Source: Mucilaginibacter sp. OK268
Lineage (GTDB): Bacteria; Bacteroidota; Bacteroidia; Sphingobacteriales; Sphingobacteriaceae
DNA: 64,000 nucleotides
Direction of reading: 5' to 3'
Assembly: GCF_900103125.1 (NCBI RefSeq)
Contig: NZ_FNJV01000003.1
Span: 558,001-622,000 of the forward strand
Shown here: positions 19,501 to 26,105 of the stretch, piece by piece
How the letters are laid out: each line of letters begins with the position of its first letter
Numbering within the stretch: position 1 is the first letter of the stretch
Made by a program: the position numbers and the translations under genes
The notes under the pieces: generated by a model
The model's input: only the letters and a program-made list of their open reading frames with translations
Databases searched by the model: none
Told to the model about the DNA's origin: nothing

Positions 19501-20228
19501 GGGAGTTTTTGGTGAATGAGTCGCTGATGAAAAGTTTAGGGATTAAAAATCCTAATGAAATATTGAATAAAGAAATAAGTATCTGGAACGGCCAAATAAA
19601 ATGTTCGGTTGTTGGTGTATTGAAAGACTTTAATGATAGATCTTTTCGTAATGGGCTTGCACCATTGTTGATTACCACAGATAAAGCGATGTACAACCAG
19701 GTTGGAATAAAACTGACAACCACAAACCTTCCTTCGACAATAGAAGCTGTTAAAAACGTATTTGAGCAAACACTTCCCGACTTTGTTTATGAATACAAAT
19801 TTTTGGATGATAAAATTGACGGCTTTTACAAACAGGAAAATCAGCTATCGGCTTTATATAAAATTTTTGCAGCTATCGCTATATTCCTTAGCTGTTTGGG
19901 TTTGTATGGTTTAGCCTCGTTTATGGCAGTGCAGCGAATAAAAGAAGTTGGTATCCGTAAAGTGCTTGGAGCTACTGCAGGCAGTATTGTTTATTTGTTT
20001 TCAAAAGAATTTATCATACTCATCGCGATCGCCTTCGCCATTGCCACACCTATTGCATGGTATTACATGCACCAATGGCTGCAGGATTATGCCTATCGCA
20101 TCAACATCAGCTGGTGGTTATTTGCTATAGGCGGACTTGCTGCAACAATTATTGCACTGGCAACCATAAGTTTCCAGGCAGTAAAAGCAGCCAAAGCAAA
20201 CCCGGTAAAAAGCCTGAGAAGTGAATGA
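16557..20228 (+). CDS. Fusion of a membrane AraC-type regulator and an FtsX/MacB-like ABC permease
   Basis: One open frame of 1223 residues joins two normally separate proteins. Residues 1-245 form about seven membrane spans (LAFLGAIFIGLSFALQLWF onward). Residues about 265-375 are an AraC/XylS DNA-binding domain, with LSLNSLAEKLEMTPHELSRI and IAFESGFNSQSTFSRIFKQ. Met410 starts MFKNYLKIARRSLVRNKSY, the usual first residues of a stand-alone MacB-PCD/FtsX permease. FtsX domains follow near 710-830 and 1095-1220, each with RxKEVGxRKVLG. No ATPase gene is adjacent. The start is TTG, because a stop lies four codons upstream and no ATG precedes the first span. I recall similar fusions in related genomes but could not verify this. 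Such a protein could couple sensing of a lipid or peptide at the membrane to transcription; that is inference. Confidence 0.8.
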   Translation: MNTYTFHINIYDLAFLGAIFIGLSFALQLWFTKRINRAANRFLSLALAVMALRLLWELGRDIGLEAYFSHWSWLPLHFSLAFGPLIFFYVLKITRPEYKFRSNDLLHFSPLLLELTAQALEVMDSIKTGAAIDETPTFHLLNPILQLLMFISVSTYLYASYRLIERFYRGMKFNRGDRYRYELRWLQNLLMVFGLLWLLWIPFTAANYFYYHYQLSAHAYYPLYLLLVVMTIWIAAVAFLRQEAGMRVAPPLFLKPALPAEMKQMGIWLKKAVQANLYYQDPELSLNSLAEKLEMTPHELSRIINTVLKKSFNDFINEYRVQEAARKMQDPAYDHLTLLGIAFESGFNSQSTFSRIFKQMTGKSPLQHKNELKKEYPSYNLGSQSQLVPVILHRETTRKWSYEKLNGNYMFKNYLKIARRSLVRNKSYTIINITGLAVGIAVCMVIFIIIQYQTSFDTFHSKKDRIYRVLTEYHHAESANISYGKDIPFPMPLGLKTAFPQVEQVAPIFASHDDQLQVLDVNGTTVKNFKEQRGVFFAGPSFFKIFDYPLLAGSYASLKDPNNVLLTKEIAEKYFGDWKTAIGKTIKLQVGGYIFEHGTDVLKVSGILATIPANTDFQLKLVVAFGTSFTGSYLQKSTDWAQTVADFGCYILLPPGISADNFNQQLRAYSRKAESSDNKDSHIIQSLSAVHYDAGAGNYSNKIISHKLLNVLWLIAAFILLIACVNFINLSTAQAVNRAKEVGVRKVLGSSKSQLQIQFIVETFLIVTSAVILAAGITILALPYINRLLELTLSFNIFSNPAIILFLLIVTIMVTAFAGFYPAIVLSRFNPVNALQRKLTSNNSQGISLRRGLVVFQFIIAQALIIGTLVIVRQMNYFMDQPLGFDKEAIVNVPFRVDSLRLSRLDYLKKQLLTINGVQTVSYSSNTPVEDANDMWSTLKFNHAAKETDFKAITKFADNEYVPAYKLTLIAGRNIQPSDTTREFLVNESLMKSLGIKNPNEILNKEISIWNGQIKCSVVGVLKDFNDRSFRNGLAPLLITTDKAMYNQVGIKLTTTNLPSTIEAVKNVFEQTLPDFVYEYKFLDDKIDGFYKQENQLSALYKIFAAIAIFLSCLGLYGLASFMAVQRIKEVGIRKVLGATAGSIVYLFSKEFIILIAIAFAIATPIAWYYMHQWLQDYAYRINISWWLFAIGGLAATIIALATISFQAVKAAKANPVKSLRSE

Positions 20229-20655
20229 CATAAAACTGTTTTGCAGTAAAGAACTTAGGTCCATAAGGTGAGATCTGAGATTTAGTTGACACATTGATGT
20301 GGTGCGTTCCGGGGTGAGATACGGAATGCATTTTTCCTTTTCATAAACTAAAATAATTGATTAGTAACTCATTAAATTAATTTCTGAAAGTGCAAAAAGG
20401 GTTCTGCTCCTCCTCTCCAAAATCGAACTGCGCCCTTTCAACGTAAAGACATGTTTAGATAAATGAGTTGTAACTACCTTATATTGCGCTTCAATCCCCG
20501 CATCACTGTTTTTATGTTTTAGAGGTCTTTTGTCTGGATATGACTAAAAACGAATGGTAATAATAAATTATATAAAAAATGCATCTACCATTAAATGAAA
20601 CACATAAATTTATCCGTTTAAATAACACTTATTATTTCCTAAAATTTTTAACCTT
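20229..20655. other. Intergenic region after the fusion gene
   Basis: The 427 bases contain one terminator-like hairpin (listed separately) and otherwise AT-rich sequence. No clear promoter box was found for the downstream haem c gene, and no coding region is supported. Confidence 0.5.
20303..20335 (+). terminator. Rho-independent terminator of the AraC-permease fusion gene
   Basis: A 9-bp stem, TGCGTTCCG with CGGAATGCA (one G-T pair), is followed directly by TTTTT, about 75 bases after the stop codon. Confidence 0.6.
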
Positions 20656-23331
20656 ATGCTAAAACTTTCTTTCACCCTGTTTTTTGTCGTCGTTTTTTTC
20701 GGTACGCTTAGATATTTTACAGGTGCTTTTTTTCAAGAAGATCAACCTCAAATTAAGCGTGCTTCGCTAAATCGAAGCCATGTATCAATTATCGGGCAAA
20801 GAGATACCTCACGTGGGCCGGATGGGTTAACCATTACCAGGTTTGCAGGTCCCGACCTTACACCAAGTCCCGCCTGTATTGCAACAGCGCCAACAGGTGA
20901 GGTATTTGTGGGTGTTGATATGATAGGCTCCCTGGGTAAAACTCCCGGAAAAGGAAAAATCATCAGGCTTGTAGACAGCGACAATGACGGTAAGATAGAC
21001 AAGCATACAGAATTTGCCGAAGTTGATGATCCCCGCGGAATCCTGGTTATGGGCAACCAGGTTTTTGTGATGCACACTGTATTTTCAAAAGAAACAGGTA
21101 AAGCTACCGGAATGAACCTGGAAGTTTTTACAGATAAAGACCAGGACGGCATTGCCGATGGCCCTCCAAAGCCACTTATTGAACATATAAGCAATGCCCA
21201 TATGCTGGCCGAACGGGGTACAGATCACGCTACCAATGGCATACGCATGGGTATTGATGGCTGGATATATATTGCTGTGGGTGATTTTGGCTTTCATGAT
21301 GCTATAGACCGCAGCGGTAAAAAACTAACCATGCTGGGCGGTGGCATAGTAAGGGTAAGGCCAGATGGAACCGAGATGGAGATTTACACCCACGGCACCC
21401 GGAATATTTATGACGTTGCCATTGATCCATACATGAATGTTTTCACCAGGGACAATACCAATGATGGCGGTGGATGGAACATCCGTTTTTCTCATCACAT
21501 ACAATCGGGCGAATATGGATATCCTGTATTATTCCAGCATTTTACGGACGAGATCTTGCCAGCCCTGGTTGATTTAGGAGGCGGATCGGGTACGGGCTCC
21601 TTATTTATGGACGAACCTACCTGGCCCGAAAAATACAACCGCGTACCTATGACAGCCGACTGGGGCAGAAGCGAATTGTATATTAACCGTTTAAAACCAG
21701 ATGGCGCCAGCTTTCAGCAAAAAGAAGAAGAATTTATTCAATTACCGCAAATTACTGATCTGGATGTAGATGGATCCGGAAGGCTTTATCTCTCGGCATG
21801 GGATGGTGCGGGTTATTCCGGCGATGCTGCTAAAGGCTATGTTGTAAGAGCGGTACCTAAAGATTGGACTTATAAACCTTTTCCTGATCTTAAAGCTGCT
21901 TCAGCAAGCGATTTGGCAAACCTGCTTAAATCAGCAAGTGCTGTAGCCCGGTTAAGCGCATCCCAGGAACTCCTTACGCATCATGCCGACGAGGCCGGAA
22001 AACTGTCGCTTGCAATTGCAAATGATGCAAACCTGCCATTATATACCCGGGTAGCGGGTGTTTATACCTATGCGCAGGCAGCCCGTGAAAATGGGGTACC
22101 TGCATTAGTACAGCTTACAAAGGATAAAGACTTAAGAGAATTTGCCTTAAGAGCCCTGGCAGATAGAAAGGCCGGCATTCAAAATGTTCCCACTGAACCG
22201 TTTTTAGCCGGATTAAAAGACCCTTCTGAACGTGTTGAGGCAGCAGCAATTGTTGGTTTGAACCGTTTGGGCAGAATAGCTGCAGCACAGTCCTTATTAA
22301 CAACACCCGTTCCAGCTACTTTTGTGGCACCAAACAAAAATGAAGAGGGCCCGCATGCCAAACCTAATGCAGCCATTATATTACCACACCTCGCGGTAAG
22401 AGCATTGGTGAGCATGAATGCTGTTGATGATTGCGTTAATGCTATTGGGACAGCGAATTCAACCCTCGCATTATGGGCTTTAAGGTATATGTATGATACC
22501 AAAGCTGTTGAAGGTTTAATTAAATCCTATACAAAAGTGAAGGATGATAAAACTAAAAAACAAATACTGGTAACGCTATCACGCCTTTATAAAAAAGAAG
22601 CCGATTATGATGCTTCCTGGTGGTGGGGTACCAGACCAGATTCGCACGGGCCAATTTACAAAGGTGTTACCTGGGCAGGTTCAGCACGGATAGAGCAGTT
22701 TTTAAAAGCCGAATGGACCAAATCAAGCCCTGCCGGGAAACAGTTTTTTGCCAATTTAAATGCACGTCATCAAATGGGTATTACAGCATTTGGTGGTGAA
22801 GAAAAAGGCCCTGCCACGAAAGAAGTTAAGATCGATCTGGCAAAAATCACGAACAAGAAAGGTCAGATCGGGAAATCCTCTATCGAAGACGTCATGCTGA
22901 TGATCGCAAAAATAAAGGGAGATCCGCTAAAAGGAAAAGCTCTTTTTGCCCGCCAGGGCTGTATAGCTTGCCATAGCCTTACCAGGGGCGAGAAACTGAA
23001 AGGGCCGTTTATGGGTCAAATCGGTTCCATCATGACACGTCAGCAAATTGCCGAGTCGGTGCTTAAACCAAGCGCGTCAATTTCGCAGGGCTTTGCTACC
23101 GTTGTAATATCTGCAAAAGGAAACAAAAGCTATATGGGTTTCATCACCGAAGAGTCGGCCCAAAAAATAGTGATGCGGGATATAACAGGCAATGTTTTTA
23201 CAGTAAAAGCTGCTGACATCATCAGTCGCAAGGAATTGAAAACATCCATGATGCCTGTAGGCCTTGCCAACGCGTTATCATACGAAGAATTCGCCTCGCT
23301 TATCACTTTCCTTTCACAGCAAAAAAACTAA
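20656..23331 (+). CDS. Secreted multi-domain haem c protein (PVC-type beta-propeller / HEAT / cytochrome c)
   Basis: An 891-residue protein with an N-terminal signal or anchor (LSFTLFFVVVFFGTLRYFTG). Residues about 55-395 form a sorbosone/glucose-dehydrogenase-like beta-propeller with repeated Gly/Asp-rich blades (GSLGKTPGKGKIIRL, DSDNDGKIDKHTEFAEVDDP). Residues about 400-640 are alpha-helical and HEAT-like. Residues about 750-885 are a cytochrome c domain with CIACH at 769-773 and a later MPVGLANALSYEEFASLITF that could give the axial Met. This layout is that of the PVC-type haem-binding CxxCH proteins found in Planctomycetes and in Bacteroidota sugar loci. A role in periplasmic oxidation of a sugar or alcohol is likely, but no substrate or partner oxidase is nearby. 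A strong hairpin terminator follows. Confidence 0.82.
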   Translation: MLKLSFTLFFVVVFFGTLRYFTGAFFQEDQPQIKRASLNRSHVSIIGQRDTSRGPDGLTITRFAGPDLTPSPACIATAPTGEVFVGVDMIGSLGKTPGKGKIIRLVDSDNDGKIDKHTEFAEVDDPRGILVMGNQVFVMHTVFSKETGKATGMNLEVFTDKDQDGIADGPPKPLIEHISNAHMLAERGTDHATNGIRMGIDGWIYIAVGDFGFHDAIDRSGKKLTMLGGGIVRVRPDGTEMEIYTHGTRNIYDVAIDPYMNVFTRDNTNDGGGWNIRFSHHIQSGEYGYPVLFQHFTDEILPALVDLGGGSGTGSLFMDEPTWPEKYNRVPMTADWGRSELYINRLKPDGASFQQKEEEFIQLPQITDLDVDGSGRLYLSAWDGAGYSGDAAKGYVVRAVPKDWTYKPFPDLKAASASDLANLLKSASAVARLSASQELLTHHADEAGKLSLAIANDANLPLYTRVAGVYTYAQAARENGVPALVQLTKDKDLREFALRALADRKAGIQNVPTEPFLAGLKDPSERVEAAAIVGLNRLGRIAAAQSLLTTPVPATFVAPNKNEEGPHAKPNAAIILPHLAVRALVSMNAVDDCVNAIGTANSTLALWALRYMYDTKAVEGLIKSYTKVKDDKTKKQILVTLSRLYKKEADYDASWWWGTRPDSHGPIYKGVTWAGSARIEQFLKAEWTKSSPAGKQFFANLNARHQMGITAFGGEEKGPATKEVKIDLAKITNKKGQIGKSSIEDVMLMIAKIKGDPLKGKALFARQGCIACHSLTRGEKLKGPFMGQIGSIMTRQQIAESVLKPSASISQGFATVVISAKGNKSYMGFITEESAQKIVMRDITGNVFTVKAADIISRKELKTSMMPVGLANALSYEEFASLITFLSQQKN

Positions 23332-23379
23332 TTGTGGTTTGAAGGTCTGATCAAATGATTTCTATCAGCATAAAACATA

Positions 23380-23414
23380 AAAAAAGCTTCTGTAATATTA
23401 CAGAAGCTTTTTTG
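23380..23414. terminator. Bidirectional-looking terminator after the haem c gene
   Basis: AAAGCTTCTGTAA and TTACAGAAGCTTT form a perfect stem around TAT, flanked by A-rich sequence on the left and a T run on the right. It lies about 50 bases after the stop codon. Confidence 0.85.
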
Positions 23415-23449
23415 TTTTAAGAGCCAGGTGTTTGGAAGAAATAAAAGGG

Positions 23450-23572
23450 TTGTCATTTCGAACGAGGAACGAGGAGAAATCTTCTTCGACATGCAACTGG
23501 GCTTTGTACACTACAGAAGATTTCTCTTTCGCACAACGCTCACCCCCTACCCATGCTCTATCGAAATGACAA
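23450..23572. repeat. REP-like nested inverted repeat (TTGTCATTTCGA ... TCGAAATGACAA)
   Basis: The outer arms are a perfect 12-bp inverted repeat at 23450-23461 and 23561-23572. Nested arms GAGAAATCTTC (23474-23484) and GAAGATTTCTC (23516-23526) are a perfect 11-bp pair. I recall similar sequence as a dispersed repeat in Sphingobacteriaceae. Neither a transposase gene nor a second copy of this type was seen in the window. Confidence 0.75.
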
Positions 23573-23634
23573 ATTTTTTAATAGAAATTATAATCTTCCG
23601 AACATATGTCATGTCAAGAGGACTTAGTAAAACA

Positions 23635-24159
23635 CTAAATTAACAGGCGAATAATCTGAACAAAACGGCGTTTATACCTTTCGTCCATATTTGATATGGT
23701 GACCCCATGTTCTTTACCGGAGGTGGAGTGGATAAATTTAAACTCATCGCTTGAATTGCAGTATACGATGCCTACATGGCCAATTCTGCGGGTATGTTTT
23801 TTAGTGCCTGTAAACAGGATAATATCACCTGGGCGGGCATCCTCTAGTCGTACCTTTGTACCTACACCAATAAACTCGCAGGATGAGCGGGGCACATTAA
23901 AATTAAATTTCTTGAAAACATAGCTTACAAATCCCGAGCAATCGAAACCCGCTGATGGATCAGAACACCTGGAACGATACCGCGTACCCAAAAGAGATTG
24001 GGCGAAATGAAGGATCGTATCCGCCGAAACACTATCTGTTGATAGACTGACATTTGCATGTTTTATTTTATGAGTTAATTTAAATCTGCGTACATGCGTT
24101 TTAGAAAACAGCGACGTGGCAAAACCTATAAAAATAAAGAGGATTAAATATTTACTCAT
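23635..24159 (-). CDS. NlpC/P60 family cysteine peptidase (cell-wall hydrolase)
   Basis: A 174-residue protein with an N-terminal signal peptide (YLILFIFIGFATSLFS) and one NlpC/P60 domain. The triad is visible as Cys74 (GFDCSGFV), His128 (IGHVGIV) and His144 (FIHSTS). DARPGDIILF is the family's PGD motif. Such enzymes cut D-gamma-glutamyl-diaminopimelate bonds in peptidoglycan stem peptides. There is no SH3 or LysM targeting domain, so it is a minimal single-domain form. It is monocistronic, convergent with the haem c gene, and bounded on both sides by repeat-rich spacers. Confidence 0.88.
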   Translation of the reverse strand: MSKYLILFIFIGFATSLFSKTHVRRFKLTHKIKHANVSLSTDSVSADTILHFAQSLLGTRYRSRCSDPSAGFDCSGFVSYVFKKFNFNVPRSSCEFIGVGTKVRLEDARPGDIILFTGTKKHTRRIGHVGIVYCNSSDEFKFIHSTSGKEHGVTISNMDERYKRRFVQIIRLLI

Positions 24160-24300
24160 ATTGCACTGGCAATTTATAAAATTAAGCTAATAAGCAAGTA
24201 AAATAATAAACAAGTTTTTTACACAGTTTCTTAACATAATTTTATGTCCTTGCAGGGTCTCCCGGAGAGGATAGTCGTTAAGTGGCTGCTATCCCAAAAG

Positions 24301-24376
24301 GTTGTCATGCTGCTCCGTCGATGCATGGTGGGCAGGCCTCTGCGCTCTACCCTTCGACGGAGCTCAGGGTGACAGC
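24301..24376. repeat. Imperfect inverted repeat with CTCCGTCGA / TCGACGGAG arms
   Basis: The left arm at 24301-24321 and right arm at 24354-24376 pair over about 21 positions, with a perfect inner 9 bp (CTCCGTCGA) and TGTCA/TGACA ends. I recall related sequence (GAGCTCAGGGTGAC type) as an intergenic repeat in this family; a genome search is needed to confirm that. Confidence 0.6.
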
Positions 24377-24559
24377 CATTTTTTTGAACATTTTCATCCT
24401 TTTTGTCATATGATGAGCTATTACCCTCCCAAGGGAGGGAATCGCACATATCCCATGCTTTTAAATTTAATCAGCCTAGCTCATGAGCCATTACTCCCTC
24501 AGGAAGATAATTTAACATCTTCTACATTTCCCTCAACGTCTCCCGCAGAGGCCCTCAAA

Positions 24560-24674
24560 CATGGTTTACAGTGTAAACCCAAAAAACGGCATGAATAATT
24601 ATTAATTATCTGATTATCAATTATATAAATTAATAAAAACTTTAAAAGTGTAAACCATGTAAACCCACTTTTTA
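24560..24674. repeat. Dispersed intergenic repeat, copy 1 (TGTAAACC-type arms)
   Basis: It has perfect 12-bp arms ACATGGTTTACA and TGTAAACCATGT (24559-24570 and 24649-24660) around an AT-rich core containing TGATTATCAATTA. The segment GTGTAAACCATGTAAACCCA recurs exactly at 51982-52001, and the core also recurs there. It abuts the 3' end of the amidohydrolase gene. Confidence 0.7.
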
Positions 24675-24688
24675 TACCCAAAAAGCAA

Positions 24689-26005
24689 TTATAGCTTTAA
24701 ACCATATTTATCACTAAACTTTTTATAAAGCTGCTTGTGCAGGTTATCCAGGTTGATATTGCGGCCTTGTATAAAAGCGGTCTCCACGTCAAGGCCTATC
24801 ATATCCAGGGCATCGCCTTTAGATATAAAAAGGTTGGCGTCTTTCCCGGTTTCTAAGGTGCCTGTGGTTTTATCAATACCTAATATTTTAGCGTTGTTCA
24901 TGGTGATCATGGATAAAGCCTGTTCTTTGGTTAGGCCATATCCTACTGCCTGCCCGGCTTCAAAAGGCAAATTGCGCTGACGCCAGAAGCCTGTGCCAGT
25001 CAAGCCGTAAAGTACGCCCCCATCCTGTAACAACTTGGGTAATTTATAAGGCAGGTAAACATCATCTTCATCCCGGTCGGGCAAAGCCTGGGTTTCACGG
25101 ATAATTACCGGCACATTATTTTCCCGTAACAGGTCGGTCACCAGGTATGATTCTTTACCGCCAACAATGACCGCCGAAATACCAAAGCGTTTGGAAAATG
25201 TTACTGCCTGCCCTATTTCTTTGGCATTATCAGCAATGATAAACAGTTTTTTTGTTCCGTTAAACAAACCCTTCATGGCCTCAAAACGGATATTGGTTAC
25301 TGACGGCTTAGTTATTTCCGCATATGATTTAGCTTGCTCAAACAAACTGGTGATCTCATCTACCTTTTTCTGGGCACGCTGGGCAGGCGTTTCCTGCACA
25401 ACTCCGGGTACCGGCACTGCCCCTCTTCTTTCTCGACCACCTACGGCAGCCGTAGGCCAGTTTAAATGGATAGCGATATCTTTTTTATAAGCCGCATCCT
25501 CCCAGTTCCAGGCATCCAACTGTACTACTGAGGATTCCCCGGAGATCACGCCTCCATTTGGAGTGGGCTGAGCCAGTAGAATGCCATTGGAACGTACTGT
25601 AGGGATAACTTTGGAATCGGTATTGTAAGCCACCAACGAGCGTACATGCGGGTTGAGATCACCGGTTTCCGTATCATCAACAGTGCCACGGGCGCCTTCT
25701 TCCACCTCAACTAAGCCTAATGTGGTCATTGGGGCAATAAACCCGGGATAGACTTGTTTACCTGTAGCATCAATCACATCTGCATCGGCAACATTGGGTG
25801 CAGCGCCTTCACCAACACCTGTAATTTTACCTTTTACAAAGGTGATGTAACCATTATTAATTACCTGTCCGTTACCGACGTGTATGGTTGCACCCGTAAT
25901 TACAACTGGCTTTGCTTGTGGTTTGGCAGGTGAAATATTAGCCTGCCCGTAAGAGAAGGAAATGCCAAGCAATAATCCTCCTAAACTTAATATAGTCTTC
26001 TTCAT
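24689..26005 (-). CDS. Amidohydrolase-family protein lacking the metal-binding HxH (exported)
   Basis: A 438-residue protein with a signal peptide (TILSLGGLLLGISFSYGQA). VVITGATIHVGNGQVINNG and YPGFIAPMTTLGL match the small beta-sandwich and the start of the barrel of imidazolonepropionase-like amidohydrolases. Where active enzymes have GLIDxHxH, this one has GFIAPMTT with no His. The end (GYGLTKEQALSMITMNNAK, ILGIDKTTGTLETGKDANLFI) is standard for the family. It therefore may be non-catalytic, or a partner for the larger amidohydrolase encoded 100 bases upstream, whose C-terminal half does have the motif. Co-expression is likely but an inverted repeat lies between the genes. Confidence 0.8.
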   Translation of the reverse strand: MKKTILSLGGLLLGISFSYGQANISPAKPQAKPVVITGATIHVGNGQVINNGYITFVKGKITGVGEGAAPNVADADVIDATGKQVYPGFIAPMTTLGLVEVEEGARGTVDDTETGDLNPHVRSLVAYNTDSKVIPTVRSNGILLAQPTPNGGVISGESSVVQLDAWNWEDAAYKKDIAIHLNWPTAAVGGRERRGAVPVPGVVQETPAQRAQKKVDEITSLFEQAKSYAEITKPSVTNIRFEAMKGLFNGTKKLFIIADNAKEIGQAVTFSKRFGISAVIVGGKESYLVTDLLRENNVPVIIRETQALPDRDEDDVYLPYKLPKLLQDGGVLYGLTGTGFWRQRNLPFEAGQAVGYGLTKEQALSMITMNNAKILGIDKTTGTLETGKDANLFISKGDALDMIGLDVETAFIQGRNINLDNLHKQLYKKFSDKYGLKL

Positions 26006-26035
26006 GTTGATTTTAAACTAAGAGCCAAGATATTA

Positions 26036-26098
26036 GAATCAAGAATTAAGACAGAAGGTTAATTTCTCTCTTGATTCCTGACTCTTGATTCTTGATTC
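26036..26098. repeat. Heptad-like inverted repeat (CTTGATTCTTGATTC type)
   Basis: Arms at 26036-26050 and 26084-26098 pair at 14 of 15 positions. The right arm is built of repeated TCTTGAT/TTGATTC units. It fills the 100-base gap between the two amidohydrolase genes. The element at 59789-59896 has a similar build with AGTCTTG units. Confidence 0.65.
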
Positions 26099-26105
26099 AT
26101 ATAAA

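Larger units (their letters stand above)
23332..23634. other. Intergenic region between convergent genes: terminator plus REP-like element
   Basis: The 303 bases between the haem c gene and the NlpC/P60 gene are filled by the terminator at 23380-23414 and the palindromic element at 23450-23572. No promoter or gene is supported. Confidence 0.65.
24160..24688. other. Repeat-rich intergenic region (529 bases)
   Basis: The region contains no supported gene. It holds an imperfect long inverted repeat (24301-24376), a GC-rich palindrome CCCTCCC AA GGGAGGG (about 24424-24440), and a hairpin-forming element shared with 51904-52008. Open frames through it on both strands (for example 24302-24598) arise from the repeats. 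Confidence 0.65.

Noticed and set aside
20748..21194. 148-codon minus-strand frame inside the haem c gene
   Set aside because: It is fully antisense to a gene with clear domains, and its translation shows no domain of its own.
24302..24598. 98-codon plus-strand frame
   Set aside because: It runs through inverted repeats and a palindrome and has low-complexity composition; it is a by-product of the repeats.
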